From the NCBI GenBank assembly GCA_017962965.1, contig JAGCUI010000026.1, positions 99,795 to 163,794 on the forward strand: DNA of 64,000 nucleotides. Direction: 5' to 3'. The notes under the pieces are model-generated. The model was not told the DNA's origin. It saw nothing but the letters and a program-made list of their open reading frames with translations, and ran no database searches. Shown here piece after piece: positions 8,608-16,634 of the stretch; the stretch's first letter is position 1, and every line of letters begins with the position of its first letter. A program made the position numbers and the translations under genes. Source of the stretch: Treponema sp. (GTDB lineage: Bacteria; Spirochaetota; Spirochaetia; Treponematales; Treponemataceae).

Positions 8608-9879
8608 TTATCTTCCCTTGAATTTCTTCACAATCTTTTTGAACCAGAAGGCTCTGAGTTTTTCTGCCGCATTATAAGGCTTATAAATAAATTTTAAAGG
8701 CACATCCCAGCTTCCAGGACGGTGAATAATCTTTCCGCCAAAGTTTGCCTTGAACATATAAAGGCCGTGCATAGGATGGTGTTCATCTTCTCCCTCAGGA
8801 GGCATTCCGTACATATCATAAACCTTAGAACCGTAAGCCTTTGCATCCTTCATGGCAGTCCACTGTAAAAGATGATTTGGCATTAAGTTTCGTTTGTTAT
8901 TAGAGCTTGCACCGTAAAGATAGATTGCTTCATCTCCACTGAATAAAGTCATGATAGAAGCAATTTCCTGACCCTCGTGTTCTGCAATATAAAGGCTTAC
9001 CAAAGGATATTCAGTTTTTACAGGAACTTCATTTTCCTTTAAACCGTTTTGTTCTGCAGAAGATTTAATCAAATCTAAATAATATGATTTTGCGTGGCTT
9101 GAATTACCGTCGCGTGCATTTGTTTCTTTTGTTAATTCATAAAATTTGTCTATTTTTGTAGACAAGTTCACATCATTTCCTAAGTAACGATGAATCTTTA
9201 CACCCTTTTTTTCACTCAGTCTGATGTTATAGCGCCACTTTGAATGCATTTTAGAAAGGATGTCTTCCTCGCTCAAAGTTAAATCAACAAGAGTACTGTC
9301 CGGCGGCTGAATATCAACCTTGTTCTTTTTAAGCTTAAGGCGGTCTGCCAAAGCAACAGTTTTTAAGCCCAGATTAAAATTATAGCGGTCTTCGATATTT
9401 GTTAAAATAACATCAGGATCAAAGCGGATTACAATTGTATTTTTTGGAAGATATGGCTTTAATGCTTTTGCAAGGTCATTCATAAAGGATGCAAATTCAA
9501 TTGCCTGAGTTTCCGGAGTAATAATTTCCTGGTCGATTACAGTATTTCCTTCTTCGTCAAAGGCCTTTTCCAAAACTTCATCAGGAGTGCATTCATACAA
9601 AAGCTGCGGCATTAAAGGGATATATGCAATACTCATTGTGCCTTTACAAAAACTCCTGTTTAATACTGCAATTTCAAAGGATTTAGTTATATTTTTTTCG
9701 TCCTCTTTTTTACAGGAATTTTCCGAAAGATTTAATGGTGGAATTTCAGTTGTGATCAAAAAACGTCTGTACTGCCATCCGTGACGGCTTTTAAATTCGC
9801 ACCAGAAGGGAGTCTGTAAAAAAGTTCCGTTATTAATATTTTTTGTTGAATCAATTGGTTTTATTTCGAATGTAAACAT
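8608..9879 (-). CDS. FemAB-type peptidoglycan interpeptide-bridge aminoacyltransferase
   Basis: A 423-residue FemA/FemB/FemX-family protein made of two GNAT-like halves. Typical parts are the N-terminal TPFWCEFKSRHGWQYRRF, the SEEDILSKMHSKWRYNIRLSEKKGV segment, the ETNARDGNSSHAKSYY stretch, and the C-terminal HLLQWTAMKDAKAYGSKVYDMYG followed by GLYMFKANFGG. FemX-type enzymes move an amino acid from aminoacyl-tRNA to the peptidoglycan stem peptide. First gene of an operon with the patatin and DUF5718-like genes. A TATAAT box lies six bases before the ATG. Confidence 0.88.
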   Translation of the reverse strand: MFTFEIKPIDSTKNINNGTFLQTPFWCEFKSRHGWQYRRFLITTEIPPLNLSENSCKKEDEKNITKSFEIAVLNRSFCKGTMSIAYIPLMPQLLYECTPDEVLEKAFDEEGNTVIDQEIITPETQAIEFASFMNDLAKALKPYLPKNTIVIRFDPDVILTNIEDRYNFNLGLKTVALADRLKLKKNKVDIQPPDSTLVDLTLSEEDILSKMHSKWRYNIRLSEKKGVKIHRYLGNDVNLSTKIDKFYELTKETNARDGNSSHAKSYYLDLIKSSAEQNGLKENEVPVKTEYPLVSLYIAEHEGQEIASIMTLFSGDEAIYLYGASSNNKRNLMPNHLLQWTAMKDAKAYGSKVYDMYGMPPEGEDEHHPMHGLYMFKANFGGKIIHRPGSWDVPLKFIYKPYNAAEKLRAFWFKKIVKKFKGR

Positions 9880-9914
9880 AATTTTATTATAGCGATTTTA
9901 AGCCTTATGTACAA
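9880..9914 (-). promoter_or_regulatory. Promoter for leaderless femAB-type operon
   Basis: On the minus strand TTGTAC (9914-9909), a 17-base spacer and TATAAT (9891-9886) are followed by six bases and the ATG at 9879. No Shine-Dalgarno is present, so the transcript probably begins at the start codon. Confidence 0.6.
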
Positions 9915-9923
9915 AGCCCCGCC

Positions 9924-11159
9924 TTACTCCTGGTGATTTAATCTCCAGTCTATTGTTTTTCGTAAGTATTCAACGTATTCGTCATCCTTACACATGAGTT
10001 TTCCGCTGTCATTGGAAAGCTTTGCTACCGGACGATTGTTGCAAGAAGAAACCTTCATTACGATATTGAGGGGCTCTTCGTCTGTATCGTTGGCAATGTA
10101 AGTGCCGATTCCGAATGCAACCTTAATTCTGTCTTTAAAATGAGCATAAAGCTCACTTGCTCGTTTAAAATCAAGACTGTCGCTGAATAAAAGTGTTTTA
10201 TTTTTTGGATTTACGCGTTCATCCTTGTATTTACTGTAATAAGACTCATAATGCTTAATCCAGTCTTCGCCCCAGGTATAAGGATCACCTGAATCGTGAC
10301 GAACACCGCTAAAGCAGATTGAAAAAGTATAGCCCATATCAAGATGAGTTGTTTTTTCTCCAATTGTGTCTGTAAGGTAAGTTCCGTTTAAAACTCCGTA
10401 TTCCTTGGTCCAGGCATCCATAGCAAATTTATTTGAATAAGCCGGATTATACATAGGGTTTCCCTGACCTACACACATAATAAATTCGTGGGCCATTGTT
10501 CCAACAGGAGTAACATTGTATTTTTTTGCAAGATAAACGTTGGAGGTTCCTACACATCTTGATTCTTTATATTTTGAATTATTATCGATGAGTGTTTTTA
10601 CGGCTAAATCCTGTGCCTGAGCCGAAAGACGGCGGCGTAAACCGAATTCAGAAAAGTTTCCTAAATTATATTTTCCGTCGATGAGCCACTGAGTTTTTTC
10701 GTTTAAATGCTGTTTATAAGATTCAAACAAGGAATCGTAAGTATAAGACATCCTGAAAAATACTTCGTTTATAATTGCTAAAACAGGAATCTCGTACATG
10801 GAAGTATTAAGCCAGGTTCCTTTTGCATCAAGGGCAAAGCCGCATTCAGAATCTGTAGAAATTGTAAAATCCTCGTAGCGGGCGTTCCAGAGTCTTAAGT
10901 GGTCGATGTAATCTTCATGAAGCCATTCAATTTTTTTAAGATAGTTTAATTCATCCTCTGTAAATTTAAGGCTGCAAAAATGCTTAATCTGGTCTTTGAT
11001 TTCTTCTACCATCTGGGAATCAAATTTAACGCCTTCGTTACGGCATTTAAAAGTCCAGTTAGTTTTATACGAAGCAAACTGATGGTAGATTGCCTGACCC
11101 ATTGAAAATTTATATAAATCTGTTTCCAAAAGACTTGTAATTATTGGTTCTAATTTCAT
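9924..11159 (-). CDS. pncB: Nicotinate phosphoribosyltransferase
   Basis: A 411-residue cytosolic enzyme that converts nicotinate and PRPP to nicotinate mononucleotide in NAD salvage. Family marks are the N-terminal SLLETDLYKFSMGQAIYH, FSEFGLRRRLSAQAQD, VGTSNVYLAKKYNVTPVGTMAHEFI, the phosphate-binding FSGVRHDSGDPYTWGE and the C-terminal KVAFGIGTYIANDTDEEPLN. The length is normal. It stands on its own between femAB-type and helicase genes. A CATAAT box six bases before the ATG suggests a leaderless transcript. Confidence 0.95.
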   Translation of the reverse strand: MKLEPIITSLLETDLYKFSMGQAIYHQFASYKTNWTFKCRNEGVKFDSQMVEEIKDQIKHFCSLKFTEDELNYLKKIEWLHEDYIDHLRLWNARYEDFTISTDSECGFALDAKGTWLNTSMYEIPVLAIINEVFFRMSYTYDSLFESYKQHLNEKTQWLIDGKYNLGNFSEFGLRRRLSAQAQDLAVKTLIDNNSKYKESRCVGTSNVYLAKKYNVTPVGTMAHEFIMCVGQGNPMYNPAYSNKFAMDAWTKEYGVLNGTYLTDTIGEKTTHLDMGYTFSICFSGVRHDSGDPYTWGEDWIKHYESYYSKYKDERVNPKNKTLLFSDSLDFKRASELYAHFKDRIKVAFGIGTYIANDTDEEPLNIVMKVSSCNNRPVAKLSNDSGKLMCKDDEYVEYLRKTIDWRLNHQE

Positions 11160-11194
11160 GGTCTAATTATGCTCCCTTTGTAAAAAAAAGTCAC
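11160..11194 (-). promoter_or_regulatory. Putative promoter for pncB, zero-length leader
   Basis: Minus strand GTGACT (11194-11189), a 17-base T-rich spacer and CATAAT (11171-11166), then six bases to the ATG at 11159. GGGAG lies upstream of the inferred transcription start and would not be in the mRNA. Confidence 0.4.
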
Positions 11195-11238
11195 TAGAGG
11201 AAATCACTAAGATTCCGTGGGGCTTAAGATTATGATTT

Positions 11239-13392
11239 TTATATTTTCTTTAAAGTTGTTTTAAAGCTTAAATTTCTTACTGTTGGTACACCGTCAAACT
11301 GAACGGAATATATGTGCTTTGTTTCATCAATTTCAATAATAGTACCCTTTCCCATAATGTGATGCTCTACCCTGTCGTTTACCTTAAGACCGGAAAGGGA
11401 TGTTAATTTTGCAAGAACAGTATTTGAATCTTCGATGTAACGCTGGGCATCATTTACTAATTTTTGCGGAAGCTCAACCTTGTATTCCAAAAGCTTTTTT
11501 TCAACATCAAAAATAAAACGGGACGGGAATCTAAAACCATACCCTTGAGTATTTCCTTCTGCCTCTGTTAAAAATAAACCGTTTTCAGCACGAGTGTATG
11601 CTACAAAAGCAAGCCTTCTTTCTTCTTCCATTCCGGCCTGACTGTCTGTCTTTTTGCTTGGGAACATATTTTCGTTCATACCGGCAATAAATACGTAAGG
11701 AAACTCAAGTCCCTTTGCAGTATGGATTGTCATAAAGCGGATTGAATCTTTTTTTACACCGAGATCTGCATTTGTGTATAAGGCAACGTGGCTCAAATAA
11801 TTTTCAAGAGTACATTCTTCGCCGCATGAGGTTTCATATTCATAAATCGACTGCTTTAATTCTGCAAGGTTATCAAGTCTTTCCTGCGAGCCTTCTGTTC
11901 TAAGTGCAATTTCGTAGCCGCTTTGATTCATAAGATGAGAAAAGATTTCTGAAATCTGCTGCTTTGAATAAGAAGCGTTGTAACGGTCTATTAATTCAAC
12001 AAAATCCCGTGCCTTTGTGTTAGTAAAAATTTCATCTTCTAGGTTTAATTTTAAAGCGTCGTAAAGAGAGCCGCCATTTTCTGCAACATAATCTTTTAAA
12101 AATTTAATTCTGCGCTCCCCTATATTTCTTTTTGGTACATTTACAATCCTTAAAAAAGAAAGGTCATCCTTATAGGCAATCATTCTTAAATAAGAAAGCG
12201 CATCCTTAATTTCTGCACGTTCAAAAAATGGAAGGCCTGAAAAAAGTGTATAGCTTAATTTTTTATCCTGAAAAACTTCTTCGATTGTTCGGCTTATATA
12301 ATGAGCACGGTATAAAACAACAATGTCGCATGGTAAAACGCCTTTTTTAATTAAGCTCATGGCATTGTCTGCAATAAAACCCGCTTCTTCTTCAGGAGTT
12401 TTTCCATGAAAATATACAGGCTTTGTTACTCCTGCACGCACAGGAATAAGGTCTTTTTTAATTCTGTTTTTATTTTTACTGATTAATGAATTTGCTGTGT
12501 GAATAATTTCTGGTGTAGAACGGTAATTTTTCATCATCATTACAGTTTTTACGTCCAAAAAATTTTTATCGAAATCCAAAAGATATTTTACGTTTGCACC
12601 ACGCCAGGTATAAATTGTCTGGTCCGGATCTCCTACAATAAAGAGGTTTTTATGATAGCCGCACAAAACTTCCATGAGCTGATACTGAATTAAATCAATA
12701 TCCTGAAACTCATCAATCATTATGTATTCAAGACGCTTCTGCCATTTTTCCTTAATGTCCGGGTTTTCCTGGAAAATATAGAGTGAAAATTTTAAAAGGT
12801 CGTTGTAATCAAGTCCAAAGCACTTTTTTTCCTGATAAAGATAACCGTAAAAAATTATGTCCTGAACCTTTGTGGCGTTTTCGTATTTAAAGTGAATTTC
12901 ATCCAGGCTCATCTTTATCATATCCTCATAATAGTCCGGATACTCAAAAAGTTTTTTCATTTCAATCATGTCTCTTGCATGAGAAAAAGTCATCTGCCTG
13001 AGAGTTAAACCACGCTCTTCGTAAATAATCTGGAGCATGGCATCTATGTCTGAATTGTCTAAAACTAAAAATGATTTTGGATAGTTTACAGCGTTAGAAT
13101 CTTCCTGAAGAATGCTTACACAAAAACCATGGAAGGTAGAAATATAACCCGTATCATTATCTCCTGTGAGTTTTCTGATACGGGTACGCATTTCGTTTGC
13201 TGCTTTGTTTGTAAAAGTAACACAAAGAATATGGGATGGAAGAATGCCGATTTCGTTTACAAGATAGGCAAACCTGTATGTGAGAGCCCTTGTTTTTCCA
13301 GAACCGGCACCTGCGATTACACGGATAAAGCCTTCCGTACTCGTAACCGCAAGCTTTTGTTCATCATTTAATTCGTCTAAATATCCACCCAT
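11239..13392 (-). CDS. UvrD/PcrA-type superfamily 1 DNA helicase
   Basis: A 717-residue 3'-5' DNA helicase for repair and replication. Walker A is AGAGSGKT (residues 27-34), motif Ia TFTNKAANEMRTRI, motif II MIDEFQDID, motif III GDPDQTIYTWRGA, motif IV NYRST, motif V MTIHTAKGLEFPYVFIAG and motif VI EERRLAFVAYTRAE. The C-terminal VNDRVEHHIMGKGTIIEI is the Tudor-like domain of PcrA/UvrD, which binds RNA polymerase. The gene begins 14 bases after the metG stop, so the two are probably co-transcribed. Confidence 0.95.
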   Translation of the reverse strand: MGGYLDELNDEQKLAVTSTEGFIRVIAGAGSGKTRALTYRFAYLVNEIGILPSHILCVTFTNKAANEMRTRIRKLTGDNDTGYISTFHGFCVSILQEDSNAVNYPKSFLVLDNSDIDAMLQIIYEERGLTLRQMTFSHARDMIEMKKLFEYPDYYEDMIKMSLDEIHFKYENATKVQDIIFYGYLYQEKKCFGLDYNDLLKFSLYIFQENPDIKEKWQKRLEYIMIDEFQDIDLIQYQLMEVLCGYHKNLFIVGDPDQTIYTWRGANVKYLLDFDKNFLDVKTVMMMKNYRSTPEIIHTANSLISKNKNRIKKDLIPVRAGVTKPVYFHGKTPEEEAGFIADNAMSLIKKGVLPCDIVVLYRAHYISRTIEEVFQDKKLSYTLFSGLPFFERAEIKDALSYLRMIAYKDDLSFLRIVNVPKRNIGERRIKFLKDYVAENGGSLYDALKLNLEDEIFTNTKARDFVELIDRYNASYSKQQISEIFSHLMNQSGYEIALRTEGSQERLDNLAELKQSIYEYETSCGEECTLENYLSHVALYTNADLGVKKDSIRFMTIHTAKGLEFPYVFIAGMNENMFPSKKTDSQAGMEEERRLAFVAYTRAENGLFLTEAEGNTQGYGFRFPSRFIFDVEKKLLEYKVELPQKLVNDAQRYIEDSNTVLAKLTSLSGLKVNDRVEHHIMGKGTIIEIDETKHIYSVQFDGVPTVRNLSFKTTLKKI

Positions 13393-13406
13393 TTTTTTCC
13401 GGTTTA

Positions 13407-15716
13407 TTAACCAATTTCAGAATTTAAAGCCTTAAGTGTTTTAACTTCCTTTCCGTCTGCCAAAAGCTTCTTACCGCCAATCTGAACAACACCATCAATA
13501 GCCTTAATTTCTACGCTAAAGAATTCATCGCCGGTAATCTGTTCTTTTTTAGAAGCATTAACGTCTGCACCTTCAAGAACAACACGAGTACCAGGAGCTG
13601 CCCAGCCTGCGTCCAAAACTTCTACGCATTCCTTGTCGCCTTCTTTATAATCTCCGGCCAAAAGCATACCACGGCTTTCTACACCACGCATTGTACGAGG
13701 AGCAAGGTTTTCTGCAATGATAACATGCTTACCCAAAAGATCTTCTTCCTTAAGGTACATGCGGAGTCCCGACTGAATGGTTCTTGGAGTTCCAGTTCCG
13801 TCGTCCAGAGTTTCTATATAAAGCTTTTCTCCTTCCGGATTTGGCTTAATGTCTACAATCTTTGCAACTGTGAGATTTATGTTTTTATTAAAGAATTCAA
13901 CCTGCTGCTCCGGTGTAAGAGAAGGCTTTGGTTCTTCCTTCTTTGCTTTTTCTGCTTTCTTAGCTTCTTTTTCAGCCTTTGCCTGAGCCTGACCGCTGAA
14001 CTTTTCTCTGAATGCAAGCATTGTTTTCTGGTCTAAAGGCTTAAAGTAAACTTCTGTTGGTCCTACAGTTGAAAGACCTTCTGTTTCTCCAAGGTTAGCC
14101 CAAGTGTATCCAGGCTTTGCTTGGGTTCCGGCCTTTGTTTCCTGAATTGATTTTCCAAAGTAAGACATGATTACCTGAGTATACTGAGGCATATAAGGAT
14201 TCATCATAATCATTAAATCTTTGATTACGTAACAAAGGTTATGAATAAGCTTTGCACAAGCAGCTGGATCTGATTCACGAGTTTTCCATGGTTCTGCAGC
14301 CTGGAACTTTTTATTACAGATATCAGAAATTTCAAACATTGTGTGGAAGGCATCCTTAAGTTCTGCCCATTCAAGATAATCTGTAGCCTTCTTTTCAAGG
14401 TCACGAACCTGAGCCCAGAGCTCTTCATCAACAGGAGCATCTGGAATCTTTCCTTCAAAATATTTATTTACAAATAAAAGTGTTCTGTTTACAAGATTTC
14501 CAAGGTTTCCGATTAATTCACCGTTGAGCTTTTCCATAAAGTCTTTCCAAGTGAACTGATAATCCTGTTTTTCCGGTCTGTTATAGAAAATATAGAATCT
14601 CCATGCATCTGCAGGAATTCCTGTTTCAATTGCATCGCTTCCAAATACACCGATTCCGCGGCTCTTTGAGAATTTTCCGTCTTCGTAATTTAAAAACTCT
14701 GTACTAGACATGTGGTGAAGCTTTGTCCAGTTATGAGGTGAACCAAGCATTGTACATGGGAAGATTACAGTGTGGAAAGGAATGTTGTCTTTTCCGATAA
14801 ACTGGAATAAATCAACCTTTCCCTTACCCTTTGCTTCTTCACTTTCTTCCGGAATCCACCAGCTCTTCCAGTCAAATGTTCCTCTTCCTGATTTTTCAAG
14901 CTCGTCTGCAAGCTGTTTTGTAATAGAAATATATCCGATTGGAGCATTAAACCAAACGTAGAAAACCTTATTTTCATAACCAGGCTTTGGAACTGGAATA
15001 CCCCATTTTAAATCACGTGTAATTGCTCTTTCCTGAAGTCCATCTCTGATCCATGCCTTAGTCATATTCAAAGCATTGTCAGACCATTTTCCTTCTACAC
15101 TTGCTTTTTCCATCCATTCGTTAAGCTTTGGACTTAATGAAGGTAAATCTATATAAAGATGTTTTGTTTCGCGAACTTCCGGAGTTGCACCGCAGGTATG
15201 GCAGCGAGGTTCCTTTAATTCAATTGGGTCCAAAAGTGAACCGCATTCATCACACTGATCTCCACGGGCCTTTGTTGAACCGCATTTAGGACAAGTTCCG
15301 TCTACATAACGGTCTGCCAAGAACATGTTGCAGTGAGGACAGAAAAGCTGTTTATTTGTGTGCTCCTTAATAAGACCTGCTTTATCAAGATCATTAAAAA
15401 GACTCTGAGTAATTTCTGTACACTGTGGATTAGAAGTGCGTCCGAATTTATCAAAGTTGATGTTGAACCATTTATAGATTTTTGTATGTTCCTGATAATA
15501 ATGATTACATAAAGCGCGAGGTTCCTTACCTTCCTCCAAAGCCTTTGTCTCTGTTGCAGTACCGTATTCATCTACACCGCAAATATAAAGTGTATCGTAT
15601 CCACGGTTACGGCAGAAACGTGCAAATACATCTCCAGACAAAGATTGAATGATATTTCCAAGATGAGGAATATTGTTTACATAAGGTAAAGCAGCAGTAA
15701 TAAGTCTTCTGTTCAT
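13407..15716 (-). CDS. metG: Methionyl-tRNA synthetase
   Basis: A 769-residue class I synthetase. The HIGH motif is HLGN in ALPYVNNIPHLGNI, the zinc-binding cysteines are in CPHCNMFLADRY...CPKCG and CDECG...CHTCG, and the KMSKS motif is KFSKS (in EDGKFSKSRGIG). A C-terminal EMAP-II/Trbp-type OB-fold tRNA-binding domain (about residues 610-710) follows a lysine- and alanine-rich linker. Full-length MetG with dimerising C-terminal domain. Likely operon with the helicase downstream. Confidence 0.97.
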   Translation of the reverse strand: MNRRLITAALPYVNNIPHLGNIIQSLSGDVFARFCRNRGYDTLYICGVDEYGTATETKALEEGKEPRALCNHYYQEHTKIYKWFNINFDKFGRTSNPQCTEITQSLFNDLDKAGLIKEHTNKQLFCPHCNMFLADRYVDGTCPKCGSTKARGDQCDECGSLLDPIELKEPRCHTCGATPEVRETKHLYIDLPSLSPKLNEWMEKASVEGKWSDNALNMTKAWIRDGLQERAITRDLKWGIPVPKPGYENKVFYVWFNAPIGYISITKQLADELEKSGRGTFDWKSWWIPEESEEAKGKGKVDLFQFIGKDNIPFHTVIFPCTMLGSPHNWTKLHHMSSTEFLNYEDGKFSKSRGIGVFGSDAIETGIPADAWRFYIFYNRPEKQDYQFTWKDFMEKLNGELIGNLGNLVNRTLLFVNKYFEGKIPDAPVDEELWAQVRDLEKKATDYLEWAELKDAFHTMFEISDICNKKFQAAEPWKTRESDPAACAKLIHNLCYVIKDLMIMMNPYMPQYTQVIMSYFGKSIQETKAGTQAKPGYTWANLGETEGLSTVGPTEVYFKPLDQKTMLAFREKFSGQAQAKAEKEAKKAEKAKKEEPKPSLTPEQQVEFFNKNINLTVAKIVDIKPNPEGEKLYIETLDDGTGTPRTIQSGLRMYLKEEDLLGKHVIIAENLAPRTMRGVESRGMLLAGDYKEGDKECVEVLDAGWAAPGTRVVLEGADVNASKKEQITGDEFFSVEIKAIDGVVQIGGKKLLADGKEVKTLKALNSEIG

Positions 15717-15768
15717 AGGTAAAATTGTCCTTAATTTCTGAATTTTTTTTAGATTTTGAATATTTTAT

Positions 15769-15811
15769 TTTACAGTTTTTTTATGCTTTATACAATTATC
15801 CTATATAGGAT
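15769..15811 (+). promoter_or_regulatory. Putative promoter with a perfect 14-bp palindrome, upstream of the cobalamin riboswitch
   Basis: TTTACA (15769-15774), a 16-base spacer and TACAAT (15791-15796) form a reasonable promoter. A perfect palindrome ATCCTATATAGGAT covers 15798-15811, over the expected transcription start, and is followed by a T run. It may be an operator, or a weak terminator of unrelated upstream transcription. Confidence 0.4.
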
Positions 15812-15841
15812 GATTTTTTTGTGAATTTTTATTAATATACA

Positions 15842-16012
15842 TTTGTGGATTTTAAGGAAACAATGTGAAAATCATTGACTGAATGCGCAACGGTAAGATT
15901 TAATCAAGCCCGAATGCTTAATTTCCGCGTTGAAGTTCTAAACTTCATATTTCTGCGTATGCGGAAATAATCTCTTTTTTTAGGAATTGCGCAGTCTCGA
16001 TTCCTGAGGATA
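15842..16012 (+). ncRNA. Cobalamin riboswitch, translation-type
   Basis: The core follows the cobalamin riboswitch consensus: AAGGAAAC-AATGTGAAAATC-ATTGACTG-AATGCGCAACGGTAAG, then AAGCCCGAATGC at 15906-15917. A perfect peripheral stem pairs ATTTCCGC (15921-15928) with GCGGAAAT (15961-15968), enclosing a TGAAGTT/AACTTCA hairpin. The kissing loop is visible: L5 holds ATGCGCAA (15883-15890) and the expression-platform hairpin (AGGAAT/ATTCCT, 15982-16005) has TTGCGCA in its loop (15987-15993), complementary over seven bases. That hairpin abuts the Shine-Dalgarno GAGGA (16006-16010), so ligand binding should block translation of the lipoprotein at 16015. Confidence 0.85.
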
Positions 16013-16014
16013 TT

Positions 16015-16620
16015 ATGAAAAAACGATTTTTTTCCCTCCAAAAAGCACTCGCTCTGAGTGTTCTTTTGTTGTTTACAGCTGTAATGACTGGTTGTAAACC
16101 TGATGCCACTGAAACACCTGAATATATTCCTGAAGACCTGGTGAAACTACAAGATGGTGATTTGTTGATTCAGGACTGGTTTAATCCAATGTATGCTCAA
16201 AAAATCACAATTACACAAAATTCAATTGATGCTAAAGGCCTTGATTGGTCTGATCCAAATTACGACTGGTATAAAGAAGATGGTACTTACAAGTTTATAG
16301 ATAATTACGCCGGTAACAATCTCTATGTACTTAAAATTTCTGATTCAAATGGAACTTTATTTATTAAATATACAAGAGCAGGAAAACCTGACTGGAGCGG
16401 TTATAGCACAGACCCTTCAGAAGCTCCTGATGTTGGAAAATGGTATGCAGTAAGCTATAAAAACTTTGATTCGACAAATAAAACAATTAAAATTGCCGGA
16501 GCATATAATGCTGCAAGAAAATCTTCTTGTGACACACTTGCAGAAGCCGTAGAAGAATTTACAATCGAAAATGGATATTTTTCAACATATGACGATTTTC
16601 AGTTGTATGACGGTGAATAA
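16015..16620 (+). CDS. Riboswitch-controlled lipoprotein of unknown family
   Basis: A 201-residue exported protein with a lysine-arginine start, a hydrophobic stretch and a lipobox-like VMTGC (Cys at residue 27), so a lipoprotein. The mature part is tryptophan- and tyrosine-rich (WSDPNYDWYKEDG, KPDWSGYSTDP) and probably all-beta. I do not recognise the family. It is the first gene behind a cobalamin riboswitch and 14 bases upstream of a TonB-dependent receptor, so it may be a surface or periplasmic corrinoid-binding partner, a role filled in Bacteroides by unrelated BtuG/BtuH lipoproteins. The function is inference from context. Confidence 0.8.
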   Translation: MKKRFFSLQKALALSVLLLFTAVMTGCKPDATETPEYIPEDLVKLQDGDLLIQDWFNPMYAQKITITQNSIDAKGLDWSDPNYDWYKEDGTYKFIDNYAGNNLYVLKISDSNGTLFIKYTRAGKPDWSGYSTDPSEAPDVGKWYAVSYKNFDSTNKTIKIAGAYNAARKSSCDTLAEAVEEFTIENGYFSTYDDFQLYDGE

Positions 16621-16634
16621 TTAATTTTCCCTCT

